Origin: an uncultured Ruminococcus sp.
GTDB lineage: Bacteria > Bacillota > Clostridia > Oscillospirales > Ruminococcaceae
NCBI GenBank assembly: GCA_900545345.1
Contig: UQYQ01000007.1
Location: 23,804-87,803 of the forward strand
DNA: 64,000 nucleotides
Direction of reading: 5' to 3'
Each line of letters begins with the position of its first letter. Within the stretch, counting starts at the first letter, position 1. The position numbers and the translations under genes are program-made. Shown here one piece after another: positions 16,798-25,021 of the stretch. The notes under the pieces are model-generated. The model ran no database searches. It had not been told where the DNA came from and was given only the letters and a program-made list of their open reading frames with translations.

Positions 16798-17280
16798 TTA
16801 AAGCTTTATTTCTACGGTTCTTGAAGTGCTTGAGTATTCTGTGTACTTAACTCCCGCCATATCAAACATTCTTTTTGATGCGATAACATCTTCAGAATCA
16901 GCATACTTGTCTTCCATATAAATCACTTCTTTAATCCCGCTTTGAATTATTGCTTTTGCACATTCGTTGCAGGGGAAGAGCGAAACATAGATTTTTGAGT
17001 TTTTTACAGAGCCTGTTGAGCTGTTTAAAATTGCATTAAGCTCAGCGTGGCAGACAAACGGGTATTTTGTGTCAAGTGAGTTTTCACCTTCACGCTCCCA
17101 AGGCATTTCATCGTCATTGCAGCCTGTCGGCATTCCGTTATAACCCACTGAAAGTATTTTATTATCACCCGATACTATACATGCTCCCACCTGAGTATTT
17201 GAATCCTTTGACCGCTGTGCCGAAAGCAAAGCAATACCCATAAAATATTCATCCCATGTAATATAGTCAGTTCTTTTCAT
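16798..17280 (-). CDS. Deoxycytidylate deaminase, ComEB type
   Basis: Zn-dependent deaminase converting dCMP to dUMP. The 160 residues contain DTNTQ-like cofactor-site segment SNTQVGACIV, the catalytic HAELNAIL (His and Glu) and PCNECAKAII (two Zn Cys). The start is ATG 17280 (MKRTDYITWDEYF, the usual family N-terminus) with AGGAG upstream. The frame stays open upstream to 17373, but that part lies in a dispersed repeat and has no ribosome site. Confidence 0.92.
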   Translation of the reverse strand: MKRTDYITWDEYFMGIALLSAQRSKDSNTQVGACIVSGDNKILSVGYNGMPTGCNDDEMPWEREGENSLDTKYPFVCHAELNAILNSSTGSVKNSKIYVSLFPCNECAKAIIQSGIKEVIYMEDKYADSEDVIASKRMFDMAGVKYTEYSSTSRTVEIKL

Positions 17281-17324
17281 AAGCCTATCACTCCTAACCA
17301 TTTGATACATCAAAAGTTCAATTT

Positions 17325-17500
17325 CAGAGAAAGCCCTCTCTCGCAGTGCTTTCCCTCTTTTAAAACAATCCACCGGATTATTTTAAAATTCACCCTTTGC
17401 CGAGCGCACTTCGTAAAAAATTTCGCCGAATTTATTCAGCGATAAGGGTTTCACCCTTAACCCGACAAGCCTTTTGAAAAAGGCTTGAGCGAAAACTTTT
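17325..17500 (-). repeat. Dispersed repeat family 2, copy A
   Basis: Shared blocks with 29592-29765: CCCTCTTTTAAAACA, ACCGGA, GAAAACTTT, a terminal hairpin (CAAGCC-TTTTGAAAAA-GGCTTG here) and a central hairpin (AAAACAATCC/GGATTATTTT here). Both hairpins differ between copies by paired substitutions. It lies upstream of the dCMP deaminase gene and downstream of the 42-residue ORF. Confidence 0.7.
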
Positions 17501-17506
17501 AATATT

Positions 17507-17635
17507 TCAGTTATCTATATCGGCTGTTGTATCATTATTCGGTTCAGTATCTTCTATTTCAAGACCCAATTCTTCAAAAAGCCTGTCAAATTCAGCCTCA
17601 GATTCAATTTTATCTTTTGTATTAAAAAGTCCCAT
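17507..17635 (-). CDS. 42-residue acidic small protein
   Basis: An ORF with MGLFNTKDKIESEAEFDR at its N-terminus and ending in DTTADIDN. It is strongly acidic with a short amphipathic helix (FDRLFEELGLEIE). CGGAG lies eight bases before the ATG, and the gene follows glcK by 31 bp in the same direction. I do not recognise it. The good ribosome site and spacing favour real expression. Confidence 0.6.
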   Translation of the reverse strand: MGLFNTKDKIESEAEFDRLFEELGLEIEDTEPNNDTTADIDN

Positions 17636-17666
17636 ATAAAAAACTCCGTTTCAAGTGTTTCGTTTG

Positions 17667-18638
17667 TTAGCTTCGTTTTTGCTTTTCTTTAGCAAGTCCC
17701 AAAAAAGCTGCACCTATAAGCCCTGCATTATTACCGAGCTTTGCTATGACAATCTTGGTATTCTTAGGTGAATTTCTTGTGTATACCTCTCTTGCTACAA
17801 TCTCTTTCATCGGTATAAGCAAAGGGTCGCCCTCATTGCACACGCCGCCGCCGATACATAAAATATCAGGCTGAAAAATGTTAATTGTATTTGTAATTCC
17901 TGCTGCTAAATATTTAATATATTTATCTACTACTTCTTTTGCTGTTTTATCGCCTTGACGCATTGCGTCAAAAGCCAGTCTTGCATTAATTTTTCCATAG
18001 TTCTTTGCCATCTCATGCATCAGGCTGTCTGTGTTTCTGTCCATTGCTTCTTTAGTCATTCTGGTGAGCCCGGTAGCAGATGAAAAAACTTCAAAACAGC
18101 CCTTTCTTCCACAGGTACACTGAGGTCCGTCAACTTCTATAACCATGTGTCCTATCTCTGCACCGGCATAATTAAATCCGGAATATATCTTTCCGTCAAT
18201 GATAATTCCTCCTCCGACACCTGTGCCGAGTGTAATGCATACAGCGTCTTTAGCACCCTTAGCTGCACCTGCGATATATTCACCGTAAGCTGCTGCATTA
18301 GCGTCATTTTCTATATAAACAGGAAGATTTATCTTTTGTCTGAATATCTGCTCCATATGAACATTTTCAAATCCGAGATTGCATGAATATTCGATTACGC
18401 CATGGTCGGAGTTCGCAATACCGGGTGTGCCGATACCTATACTTTCAATATCCTCAGTATGAAGACCTGCTGATTTTATTGCTCCCTTAGTTACGGATAT
18501 CATGTCTTCACATATGTCTTTTGCATGACGTGGAAGATTTGTTTTTGTTTGTGCTTTTGAAAGAATTTCAAAATTTTCATTTATAACACCGGCCACTATA
18601 TTAGTACCGCCTAGATCAATTCCAACATAGTATTTCAT
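17667..18638 (-). CDS. glcK: ROK-family glucokinase
   Basis: ATP-dependent hexokinase of the ROK family (323 residues). Visible are the phosphate-binding VGIDLGGTNIVAG, catalytic Asp in ENDANAAAYGE, LGTGVGGGI, the Zn-binding CTCGRKGCFEVFSSATG, and the adenosine-site LCIGGGVCNEG. It lacks a DNA-binding N-terminus, so it is a kinase rather than a NagC-type repressor. GGAG precedes the ATG. It borders the phage-type gene block, which begins on the other strand 316 bp away. Confidence 0.93.
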   Translation of the reverse strand: MKYYVGIDLGGTNIVAGVINENFEILSKAQTKTNLPRHAKDICEDMISVTKGAIKSAGLHTEDIESIGIGTPGIANSDHGVIEYSCNLGFENVHMEQIFRQKINLPVYIENDANAAAYGEYIAGAAKGAKDAVCITLGTGVGGGIIIDGKIYSGFNYAGAEIGHMVIEVDGPQCTCGRKGCFEVFSSATGLTRMTKEAMDRNTDSLMHEMAKNYGKINARLAFDAMRQGDKTAKEVVDKYIKYLAAGITNTINIFQPDILCIGGGVCNEGDPLLIPMKEIVAREVYTRNSPKNTKIVIAKLGNNAGLIGAAFLGLAKEKQKRS

Positions 18639-18954
18639 CTGTGAATTACACTCCTGATTAGCAGAATTTAGTTATATTTATACATATCTTATATTATCAT
18701 ATTATGCCTTTAAAGTCAAATAAAATACACACTGACGGAATAAAGCAAACAAGCTGATAAATTAAATTTTCAGTATTAAAAATTTCAGTATAAAAACAGA
18801 GAAAAATCTATAAAATAAAATCTTTTTTGAATAATTTTTTTAAGTTGCACCGAAATGTGCAACTTTTGATGTTTTGAGAAGGGTAGGTGAAAGGACAAGT
18901 GTTCTTTCAGTTTCTCAGGTCAGGAGAAAAATCATATATGAAAGGAGAGCAGAT
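18639..18954 (+). other. Intergenic boundary of the phage-type block, with hairpin
   Basis: No gene. A/T-rich DNA upstream of glcK, then a perfect 9-bp hairpin AAGTTGCAC-CGAAAT-GTGCAACTT at 18842-18865. After that comes a TGAAAG/CTTTCA pairing (18888-18909) and a 6-codon ORF (18938-18958, MKGEQM) whose stop overlaps the TerS-like start. The hairpin has T-rich sequence on both sides and may be an operator, a terminator or an old integration edge. Confidence 0.45.
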
Positions 18955-19359
18955 GTGAGAAAATTTTCAGACAAAAAAATCTGTTCAATGCCGGCCTCTG
19001 AGCTTGCAAAGCTTGCACTGGGCAAAATATTGTTTTCTGACAGAAGTGAACTTTTTAAATTGGCTTTATGCAGCAGCGAAGAAACAAATCTGAAATCTGT
19101 TAATGATGAAAATCTTTTGGCCGTTTCAGAGATTAAAAAGAATAAAGACGGCAGTACAGATATAAAATTTTTTGATAAATTAAAGGCCGCTGAAATCATG
19201 TTTGAAATAGGCAGGGAAGAAAATGAAAATCAAGACAGCGGAACAGCATTTCTTGAAGGTTTTTTAAAGTCGGCAAAAGAAATCAGTTTGTCAAAAGATG
19301 AATCTGAAAAAAACAATAACAGCAGCGGTGATTTTTTCGATGAGGAGGGTAAGGTGTGA
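18955..19359 (+). CDS. Terminase small subunit-like protein
   Basis: The 134-residue product lies immediately upstream of and overlaps TerL (GTGTGA junction), the usual place of TerS. The segment DIKFFDKLKAAEIMFEIG resembles the KLKALELLGK-type element of phage small terminases; the rest is helical and charged, with an acidic tail. Start GTG 18955 has a perfect AAAGGAG six bases upstream. The call rests mainly on position and that one motif. Confidence 0.6.
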   Translation: MRKFSDKKICSMPASELAKLALGKILFSDRSELFKLALCSSEETNLKSVNDENLLAVSEIKKNKDGSTDIKFFDKLKAAEIMFEIGREENENQDSGTAFLEGFLKSAKEISLSKDESEKNNNSSGDFFDEEGKV

Positions 19360-20621
19360 AAAATACTTCCTTCAGAAATTTCTCGGAAAAACAAATGCGT
19401 ATTATGACATGGTGGGCCGATGACCGCTATAAGAATAAAGATGTTATCATCTGTGACGGAGCTGTAAGAAGCGGCAAGACAACCTGTATGGCATTTTCAT
19501 TTGTAATGTGGGCAATGACTGAATTTTCATCGGCAACATTCGGAATGTGCGGTAAGACGATAACTTCTTTAAAAAGAAATTTAGTTGAGCCGCTGAAAAA
19601 AATGCTCGGAAATACAGGCATGAAAATTAAAGAAAACTCCGTTAAGAATTATCTTGAAATTTCAAACGGCAGACTAAAAAACAGATTTTATTACTTCGGC
19701 GGGAAGGACGAGGGTTCAGCAGCTCTAATTCAAGGCATAACGCTTGCAGGAGTATTGCTTGATGAGGCTGCACTTATGCCGAGGTCGTTTGTAGAGCAGG
19801 CTATTGCCAGATGTTCTGTTACCGGTTCTAAGCTTTGGTTTAACTGCAATCCCGATAACCCTTATCATTGGTTCAAAAAAGAGTGGATAGATAAAATTGA
19901 AGAGAAAAACGGCTTGTATTTAAAGTTCACCTTAGATGACAACCCATCACTCAGCAAGCAGGTGATAAAACGTTATCACAGTCTTTATTCAGGTGCATTT
20001 TATGAAAGATTTGTTCTCGGAAACTGGTCCGGTGTTTACGGTTGTGTGTATCCTATGTTTGACAGTACGCTTCATACTTTTAAAATTCCTCCTAAAAATA
20101 TTGAGAGATATGCTGTGTCTTGCGATTACGGAACCGTCAATCCGTCTTCATTCGGTCTTTGGGGATATTCAAACGGCGTTTGGTATCGTCTGAAAGAATA
20201 TTATTATAATTCCCGAATTGAAGGCGTTCAGCGAACTGATGAAGAGCATTATAAGGGCTTGGAAGAGCTTTGTTCATGCTGTGACAAGAAGCCGGAGGCG
20301 GTTGTCTGTGACCCGTCTGCAGCGTCATTTATAGAATGCATAAGACGGCATGGAAAGTTTAATGTAATTCCGGCAAAAAATGATGTGATGAGCGGGATAC
20401 GCAGAGTGAGTGATGCCATTTCAGACGGGAAAATCAAAATCTCTGCATTTTGTAAGGACACGCTGAGAGAGTTCACTCTTTATAGGTGGGATGAAAAAAG
20501 CGGAACGGATTGTCCTGTAAAAGAAAATGATCATGCAATGGATGATATCAGATACTTTGTTTCTGCTTTTGTATATGCATCAAGTGATGATTTCTTTGTT
20601 ATGTCGCTTGACAGAAAATAA
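19356..20621 (+). CDS. Phage terminase large subunit
   Basis: DNA-packaging motor and nuclease, 421 residues, PBSX-like type. Walker A GAVRSGKT is at residues 35-42 and Walker B LLDEAA at 134-139. The RNase H-like nuclease acids are D257 (SCDYG), D319 (VCDPS) and D395/D396 (HAMDD). The NCNPDNPYHWF segment is typical of this branch. All catalytic positions are kept and no frameshift is seen, so the gene appears functional. GTG start overlapping the upstream stop by four bases implies coupled translation. Confidence 0.93.
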   Translation: MKNTSFRNFSEKQMRIMTWWADDRYKNKDVIICDGAVRSGKTTCMAFSFVMWAMTEFSSATFGMCGKTITSLKRNLVEPLKKMLGNTGMKIKENSVKNYLEISNGRLKNRFYYFGGKDEGSAALIQGITLAGVLLDEAALMPRSFVEQAIARCSVTGSKLWFNCNPDNPYHWFKKEWIDKIEEKNGLYLKFTLDDNPSLSKQVIKRYHSLYSGAFYERFVLGNWSGVYGCVYPMFDSTLHTFKIPPKNIERYAVSCDYGTVNPSSFGLWGYSNGVWYRLKEYYYNSRIEGVQRTDEEHYKGLEELCSCCDKKPEAVVCDPSAASFIECIRRHGKFNVIPAKNDVMSGIRRVSDAISDGKIKISAFCKDTLREFTLYRWDEKSGTDCPVKENDHAMDDIRYFVSAFVYASSDDFFVMSLDRK

Positions 20622-20656
20622 AAAGCGAAAGCTTTAACTCCCGGAAAGGATAATAA

Positions 20657-21844
20657 ATGAAAATTAAATTTAGAGAAAAAGAACAAAAATCAGCACAGCC
20701 TCAGTCAATTGTATCTTCTGCTGAAAGAGTTAACGGAAAAGAAATCTTTCGTTTAGCACCGACAGCATACGCGTTTGAGCAGGATTTTTATGAAACTTTA
20801 AGAAGTCAGGTTCCCATATTAGACGCATGTATAGGTAAAATTGTAAGACTGACAGGCGGATTTAAACTTGTGTGTGAAGATGAAAGGTATCAAAGTGAGC
20901 TTGATGAGTTCATGGATTCAATACCTGTCGGAATTTCGGGATATTCACTGAATACATTTATGGATATCCATCTTGACCAGCTTTTAACATACGGAAAAGC
21001 GATAGGGGAGATTTTAATAGACCCTCAAACAAAGCAGGTATGCGGATTATATAATGCCGACCCTACACTTTTCGAAGTTAAATACGGAAAGACTCCATGT
21101 GATAAAAGAATTTGCGCAATAAGCGGTGCTAATGACAAAATGCTTGAATATCCTGAGAGGATAATTTATTCCGCACTTAATCCGAACCCTAAGAATCCAA
21201 ATGGTATTTCGGTGTTCAGGGGACTTCCCAGCTTAGCAGGAATTTTGATGAAGGTTTATGATTGTATCGGTCAGAACTTTGACAGAGTAGGCAATATAAG
21301 ATATGCAGTGACCTATAAGCCTGCAAATGAAAACGACAAGGCATTTGCAAAAGAACGGGCTATGCAGATTGCTAAAGAATGGTCAGACGGTATGAATGCT
21401 TCAAGAAACGGAATAGTTAAGGATTTTGTTGCCGTAGGTGATGTGGATATTAAAGTAATCGGTGCGGATAACCAAGTTATTGATACTGAAATTCCTGTAA
21501 GACAGATTTTAGAGCAAATGATTTCAAAGCTTTGCATACCTCCGTTTTTATTGGGTCTTAACTGGTCTACAACCGAGCGAATGAGCCAGCAGCAGTGCGA
21601 TATTTTAACAAGTGAGCTTGAGTATTACCGAAGGCTTTTAACTCCGATTATCAGAAGAATATGTGAAACATATTTACATCTTTTAGGTGCAGACAGCAGA
21701 GTGTTTGTACAATGGGATAATATAAATCTTCAGGATGAATCAGAGCTTGCAAAGGCAAGACTTTATAACGCACAGGCAGAGGCCATTGAAATTGAAAACG
21801 AAAGGAGAAAAACCAATGAAGATGAAATCGGCAAAGGTTATTAG
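20657..21844 (+). CDS. Phage portal protein
   Basis: A 395-residue product following TerL, in the portal slot. Features include SQVPILDACIGKIVRLTGG, a DIHLDQLLTYGKAIGEIL segment, YNADPTLFEVKYG, the QILEQMISKLCIPPFLLGL stretch and WSTTERMSQQQC, then a C-terminal helical region, all familiar in portals of Firmicutes phages. Portals form the dodecameric channel at one capsid vertex. GGAAAGGA precedes the ATG. Its 3' end overlaps the protease gene by 29 bp. Confidence 0.88.
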   Translation: MKIKFREKEQKSAQPQSIVSSAERVNGKEIFRLAPTAYAFEQDFYETLRSQVPILDACIGKIVRLTGGFKLVCEDERYQSELDEFMDSIPVGISGYSLNTFMDIHLDQLLTYGKAIGEILIDPQTKQVCGLYNADPTLFEVKYGKTPCDKRICAISGANDKMLEYPERIIYSALNPNPKNPNGISVFRGLPSLAGILMKVYDCIGQNFDRVGNIRYAVTYKPANENDKAFAKERAMQIAKEWSDGMNASRNGIVKDFVAVGDVDIKVIGADNQVIDTEIPVRQILEQMISKLCIPPFLLGLNWSTTERMSQQQCDILTSELEYYRRLLTPIIRRICETYLHLLGADSRVFVQWDNINLQDESELAKARLYNAQAEAIEIENERRKTNEDEIGKGY

Positions 21845-22775
21845 TTCTGATGATTTTGAAATAGATGATTATATTATGGCGAAAATTAATGTTCATACGA
21901 GAAAGGAACTGAGCAAAGATGAAGTTTATGCTTTTCCGGTTATTCTTTGTGACAATGAAGTGGACAGAGACAACGAGCGTTTTTCAATAGATTCACTGAA
22001 TGTTTTAAAGGAAATGTTTGTTGGAAAGACAGGAATATTCGACCATAATCCAAAAGGTGAAAATCAGACAGCAAGAATATTCGATACTGAGGTTAAAACC
22101 GATAAAAGCAAAAAGACTTCTATCGGTGAAGATTACACCTATCTTCTGGCAAAGGCCTATATGATTAAGACTGATAAAACAGAAAATCTTATATCCGAAA
22201 TTGAAGCAGGAATAAAAAAAGAGGTTTCGGTAAGCTGTAAAGTTGACAGCGAAATTTGTTCGGTCTGCGGTGCCGATATGCGTGTTAAGCCTTGTTCGCA
22301 CATTAAAGGAAGAACATATGGCAAAAAGTTTTGTCACACAGTTTTAGAAAAACCAACCGACGCATATGAATGGTCATTTGTTGCAATTCCTGCTCAGCCT
22401 AATGCAGGTGTATCAAAAGAGTTTTCAGGCTCATACGATATTCAGAAAAATACAGATAAATCATATGACGAGCTGATTAACCTTATTAACGAAAAGGATA
22501 ATATTATTTCAAAGCTATATGAAGATTTAAAAAAAGATGTTATATCAATGAAATATTTATGCGAGCCTTTGACAGCTTCTGACGATATAAAAAACCATAT
22601 TTCAGAATTTGATTGTGAAAAGATGCTTGATTTAAAGCATTCTCTTTTAAAAAAAGCACAAAGGAAAAGCCTTTTCATGCCGCAGCTTTGGGCGGAAAAG
22701 GATGTTACAGATTATCAAAGCACCAATAAAAATATTACTGACAACAATGAATTTAAGCTTGAAAAAAAGCTATAA
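21816..22775 (+). CDS. Prohead protease/scaffold-like protein with Cys cluster
   Basis: The 319-residue product lies between portal and capsid. The N-terminal half looks like a prohead maturation protease (FDHNPKGENQTARIF, IEAGIKKEVSVSCKV, YEWSFVAIPAQPNAGVSKEF). It carries a CSVCGADMRVKPCSH cluster that may bind zinc. The C-terminal 110 residues are charged and helical (INEKDNIISKLYEDLKK), like an internal scaffold. ATG 21816 with AAAGGAG ten bases upstream is preferred to the ATG at 21735, which lies inside portal coding sequence. The protease call is by position and similarity; catalytic residues are not certain. Confidence 0.72.
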   Translation: MKMKSAKVISSDDFEIDDYIMAKINVHTRKELSKDEVYAFPVILCDNEVDRDNERFSIDSLNVLKEMFVGKTGIFDHNPKGENQTARIFDTEVKTDKSKKTSIGEDYTYLLAKAYMIKTDKTENLISEIEAGIKKEVSVSCKVDSEICSVCGADMRVKPCSHIKGRTYGKKFCHTVLEKPTDAYEWSFVAIPAQPNAGVSKEFSGSYDIQKNTDKSYDELINLINEKDNIISKLYEDLKKDVISMKYLCEPLTASDDIKNHISEFDCEKMLDLKHSLLKKAQRKSLFMPQLWAEKDVTDYQSTNKNITDNNEFKLEKKL

Positions 22776-22791
22776 GAAAAGGAGAAATAAT

Positions 22792-23769
22792 ATGTACAAT
22801 GAAATTAAATTAGAAAAGGGACTTTATAACATTACAGGAAAAAGCTTTACTAAAGCTTTAACTGACTTAGACCCGGATGAAAATTATAACAATACAGAAC
22901 TTGCAGGGCTTGATGCTTACGAACGCCAGCTTAAAAGATTCGATATTAAGGTTCAGGGAGAAAACTGTGACCGTGTTGAAAGATTTTTTATGTCAACTGA
23001 ATCAGCAGTATTGTTCCCTGAGTTTGTAAGACGAAGCATTAAAGAGGGAATGGATCAGGCTTCGGTGCTTTCAGAGGTTATTGCTGCAACCACTATGACT
23101 GACGAGATTACATACCGCGGACTGACAGTTACAAAGGCCGGAACTGATGATGCAGTTGCAGAAGCAGCAGCTATGCCGAATACTAATGTAAGACTTTCAT
23201 CTTCTGCTATTACTCTTTCTAAATATGCAAGAAAGCTGTCTTGCTCGTATGAATCAATAAGAAAGCAAAGAATTGAAACTTTTGCAGTTATTCTCAGAGA
23301 CCTCGGAGCACAGATTTCAAGGGCTGTTAATGCTAAGGCTGCAAGTGTTTTGAGTTCAGGAGTTACACCTCTTGCAATAAGCGGAGATTCTCTTTCATAC
23401 AGTGATTTAGCTGCATTCTGGGCTTCTATGAACAAATACGATATGACAACAATGTTATGCTCACCGGCTGATATGGCAAAGATTTTGGCATTTGAAGAAA
23501 TGAAATACTGTGTTTCTGATTATATGACAAGCGGTATGGTTAAAACTCCATATGGAGTAACACTCGTTAAATGCCCTGAGTTAACCGAAAATATAGCTAT
23601 AGGCGTAGATAAAAACTGTGCACTTGAAATGATTTTCGGAACTGATATTATAGTTGATTTTGATAAGCTCATTTCAACACAGTGCGATGAAATTGCTTGT
23701 TCGATTACAGTAGGATTTTCAAAGATTGCATCCGGTGCAACAAAAGTATTGAAAACAGTTAAATCATAA
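22792..23769 (+). CDS. Major capsid protein, HK97-fold
   Basis: The 325-residue product occupies the capsid slot after the protease. It has a charged N-terminal region, then FPEFVRRSIKEGM, SSSAITLSKYARKLSCSYES and an RDLGAQISRAVNAKAASVL helix typical of the P domain. SPADMAKILAFEEMKYC and TSGMVKTPYGVTLVKCPEL follow. The start is ATG 22792 after AAAGGAG; a longer frame from 22702 lies in the upstream gene. The order and sequence pattern make capsid likely. Confidence 0.85.
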   Translation: MYNEIKLEKGLYNITGKSFTKALTDLDPDENYNNTELAGLDAYERQLKRFDIKVQGENCDRVERFFMSTESAVLFPEFVRRSIKEGMDQASVLSEVIAATTMTDEITYRGLTVTKAGTDDAVAEAAAMPNTNVRLSSSAITLSKYARKLSCSYESIRKQRIETFAVILRDLGAQISRAVNAKAASVLSSGVTPLAISGDSLSYSDLAAFWASMNKYDMTTMLCSPADMAKILAFEEMKYCVSDYMTSGMVKTPYGVTLVKCPELTENIAIGVDKNCALEMIFGTDIIVDFDKLISTQCDEIACSITVGFSKIASGATKVLKTVKS

Positions 23770-23819
23770 GATAAATTGATTTGGATTATAAAATAATTAA
23801 AATGGCAGGGGTGTTTTAA

Positions 23820-24188
23820 TTGAATGTTAGTATAATAACCGATATATTTCAAAGTATTTCGGAGCTTCCCGATGAAGATATTCAAAATTACAGTGATACA
23901 ATAAACGATGCAAAAAGCTTTATAGAAAAAAAACTCATCACTTCTCCTGTAAAAAAAGATGATATTAAAAGATGTGAATATGCAGCGGCTTGTGTGGCTT
24001 ATTATGATTATACGGTTCTTTCGCTTATGAAAGAAAAAAGAGGTATAACTTTAACCGGATCTGCGACAGAGTCATTAAACTTAAACCAAAGACTTGAATC
24101 TGCAAGAGAGCTTAGAAATAATGCATTAATCAGTATTTCTGATTTAACCGAAGATATGGATTTCATCTTTGCTTCTGTTGCGGGGTGA
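23820..24188 (+). CDS. Head-tail connector-like protein
   Basis: A 122-residue all-helical product directly after the capsid gene, where gp6/gp15-type connectors lie. It has a repeated small-residue helix (CEYAAACVAYYDYTVLSL) and the segment LNQRLESARELRNNALI. The start is TTG 23820, with GGCAGGGG upstream. The call is by position and fold pattern. Confidence 0.65.
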   Translation: MNVSIITDIFQSISELPDEDIQNYSDTINDAKSFIEKKLITSPVKKDDIKRCEYAAACVAYYDYTVLSLMKEKRGITLTGSATESLNLNQRLESARELRNNALISISDLTEDMDFIFASVAG

Positions 24189-24193
24189 GATAA

Positions 24194-24598
24194 ATGTTTG
24201 ACATATTAAAATCAAATATAGCATTGATTTTATCGAATAATGGAGTAAGTGTATATAATGAGTTTTCTGATATAGATTTAGCTAAAAACTTTAATACTAA
24301 TATCGGATTTGTCAGTGTCAAAAGCATTGAAAAAATCAATAGCTATGAGAATTCGCTGGAGCTGCAGTCAGGAGAAGTATTTATTAATATACAGTGTAAA
24401 GTTATTGCAAAAAGGGGATTGTCAGCTTCATCATTATCTCAAACAATAAATAATATATACGCGGATTTTATATTCAGTAAAGATGTTATTCCAATGTCGA
24501 TTGATATAGGTGATTTAAAAGTAAACAATCTATGTTCACGTTTTGAAGCTGCTATTACTATGAAATTCAGGTATTTCTTGGCCGAGGAAAATAATTAA
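24194..24598 (+). CDS. Probable tail-completion/terminator-like phage protein
   Basis: The 134-residue product has an alternating alpha/beta pattern: ILKSNIALILSNNGVSVYN at the start, a FINIQCKVIAKRG strand, and FEAAITMKFRYFLAEE at the end. It lies after the connector, where tail-terminator proteins of siphophages and myophages sit. It is five bases from the previous gene, with GGGGTGAG upstream. No specific family is recognised. Confidence 0.5.
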   Translation: MFDILKSNIALILSNNGVSVYNEFSDIDLAKNFNTNIGFVSVKSIEKINSYENSLELQSGEVFINIQCKVIAKRGLSASSLSQTINNIYADFIFSKDVIPMSIDIGDLKVNNLCSRFEAAITMKFRYFLAEENN

Positions 24599-24623
24599 TA
24601 TTATTTTGAAAGGAATTATTTTA

Positions 24624-24980
24624 ATGACAGAAAAAAATTCTAAACATCTTATCACCATGTCTTTTGATGGGTATATTTTTTATGTGAAAAACTACAAAAT
24701 ATTCAGAACTGCAAAGGTTTCTCAAATACCGGCGTTTCATGACGCTCAGGAATTCTGTTATATGGGCTATGGCACTGAGCAAATGAAAGTAACGGCTTTA
24801 ATTGATAAAAACAGGATAAATGAGATTTATTCTATGCTGAATAGTTTTAAACAGCCGAATGCTAAGTTTGTTGAAATAGATGGAATTAATGCGGGAAATT
24901 ATATGCTTACTTCTTATGAGATTTGCGGCTCCGAGGAAAATTATATATATGAAGTTGTAATATCTCTTTGTAAGTCTTAA
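24624..24980 (+). CDS. Small phage-cluster protein, function unknown
   Basis: 118 residues. The start is ATG 24624 with AAAGGA eleven bases upstream; an earlier in-frame TTG at 24606 overlaps that site. Sequence includes SFDGYIFYVKNYKIFRTAKV, QEFCYMGYGTEQMKV and NYMLTSYEICGSEENYIYEV. The beta-rich pattern and place before a hub-like gene suggest a tail or baseplate role, but I recognise no family. Confidence 0.6.
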   Translation: MTEKNSKHLITMSFDGYIFYVKNYKIFRTAKVSQIPAFHDAQEFCYMGYGTEQMKVTALIDKNRINEIYSMLNSFKQPNAKFVEIDGINAGNYMLTSYEICGSEENYIYEVVISLCKS

Positions 24981-25021
24981 TAGTGATTTATATAATTTTT
25001 ATTGAAACGGCGGTGATTTGA

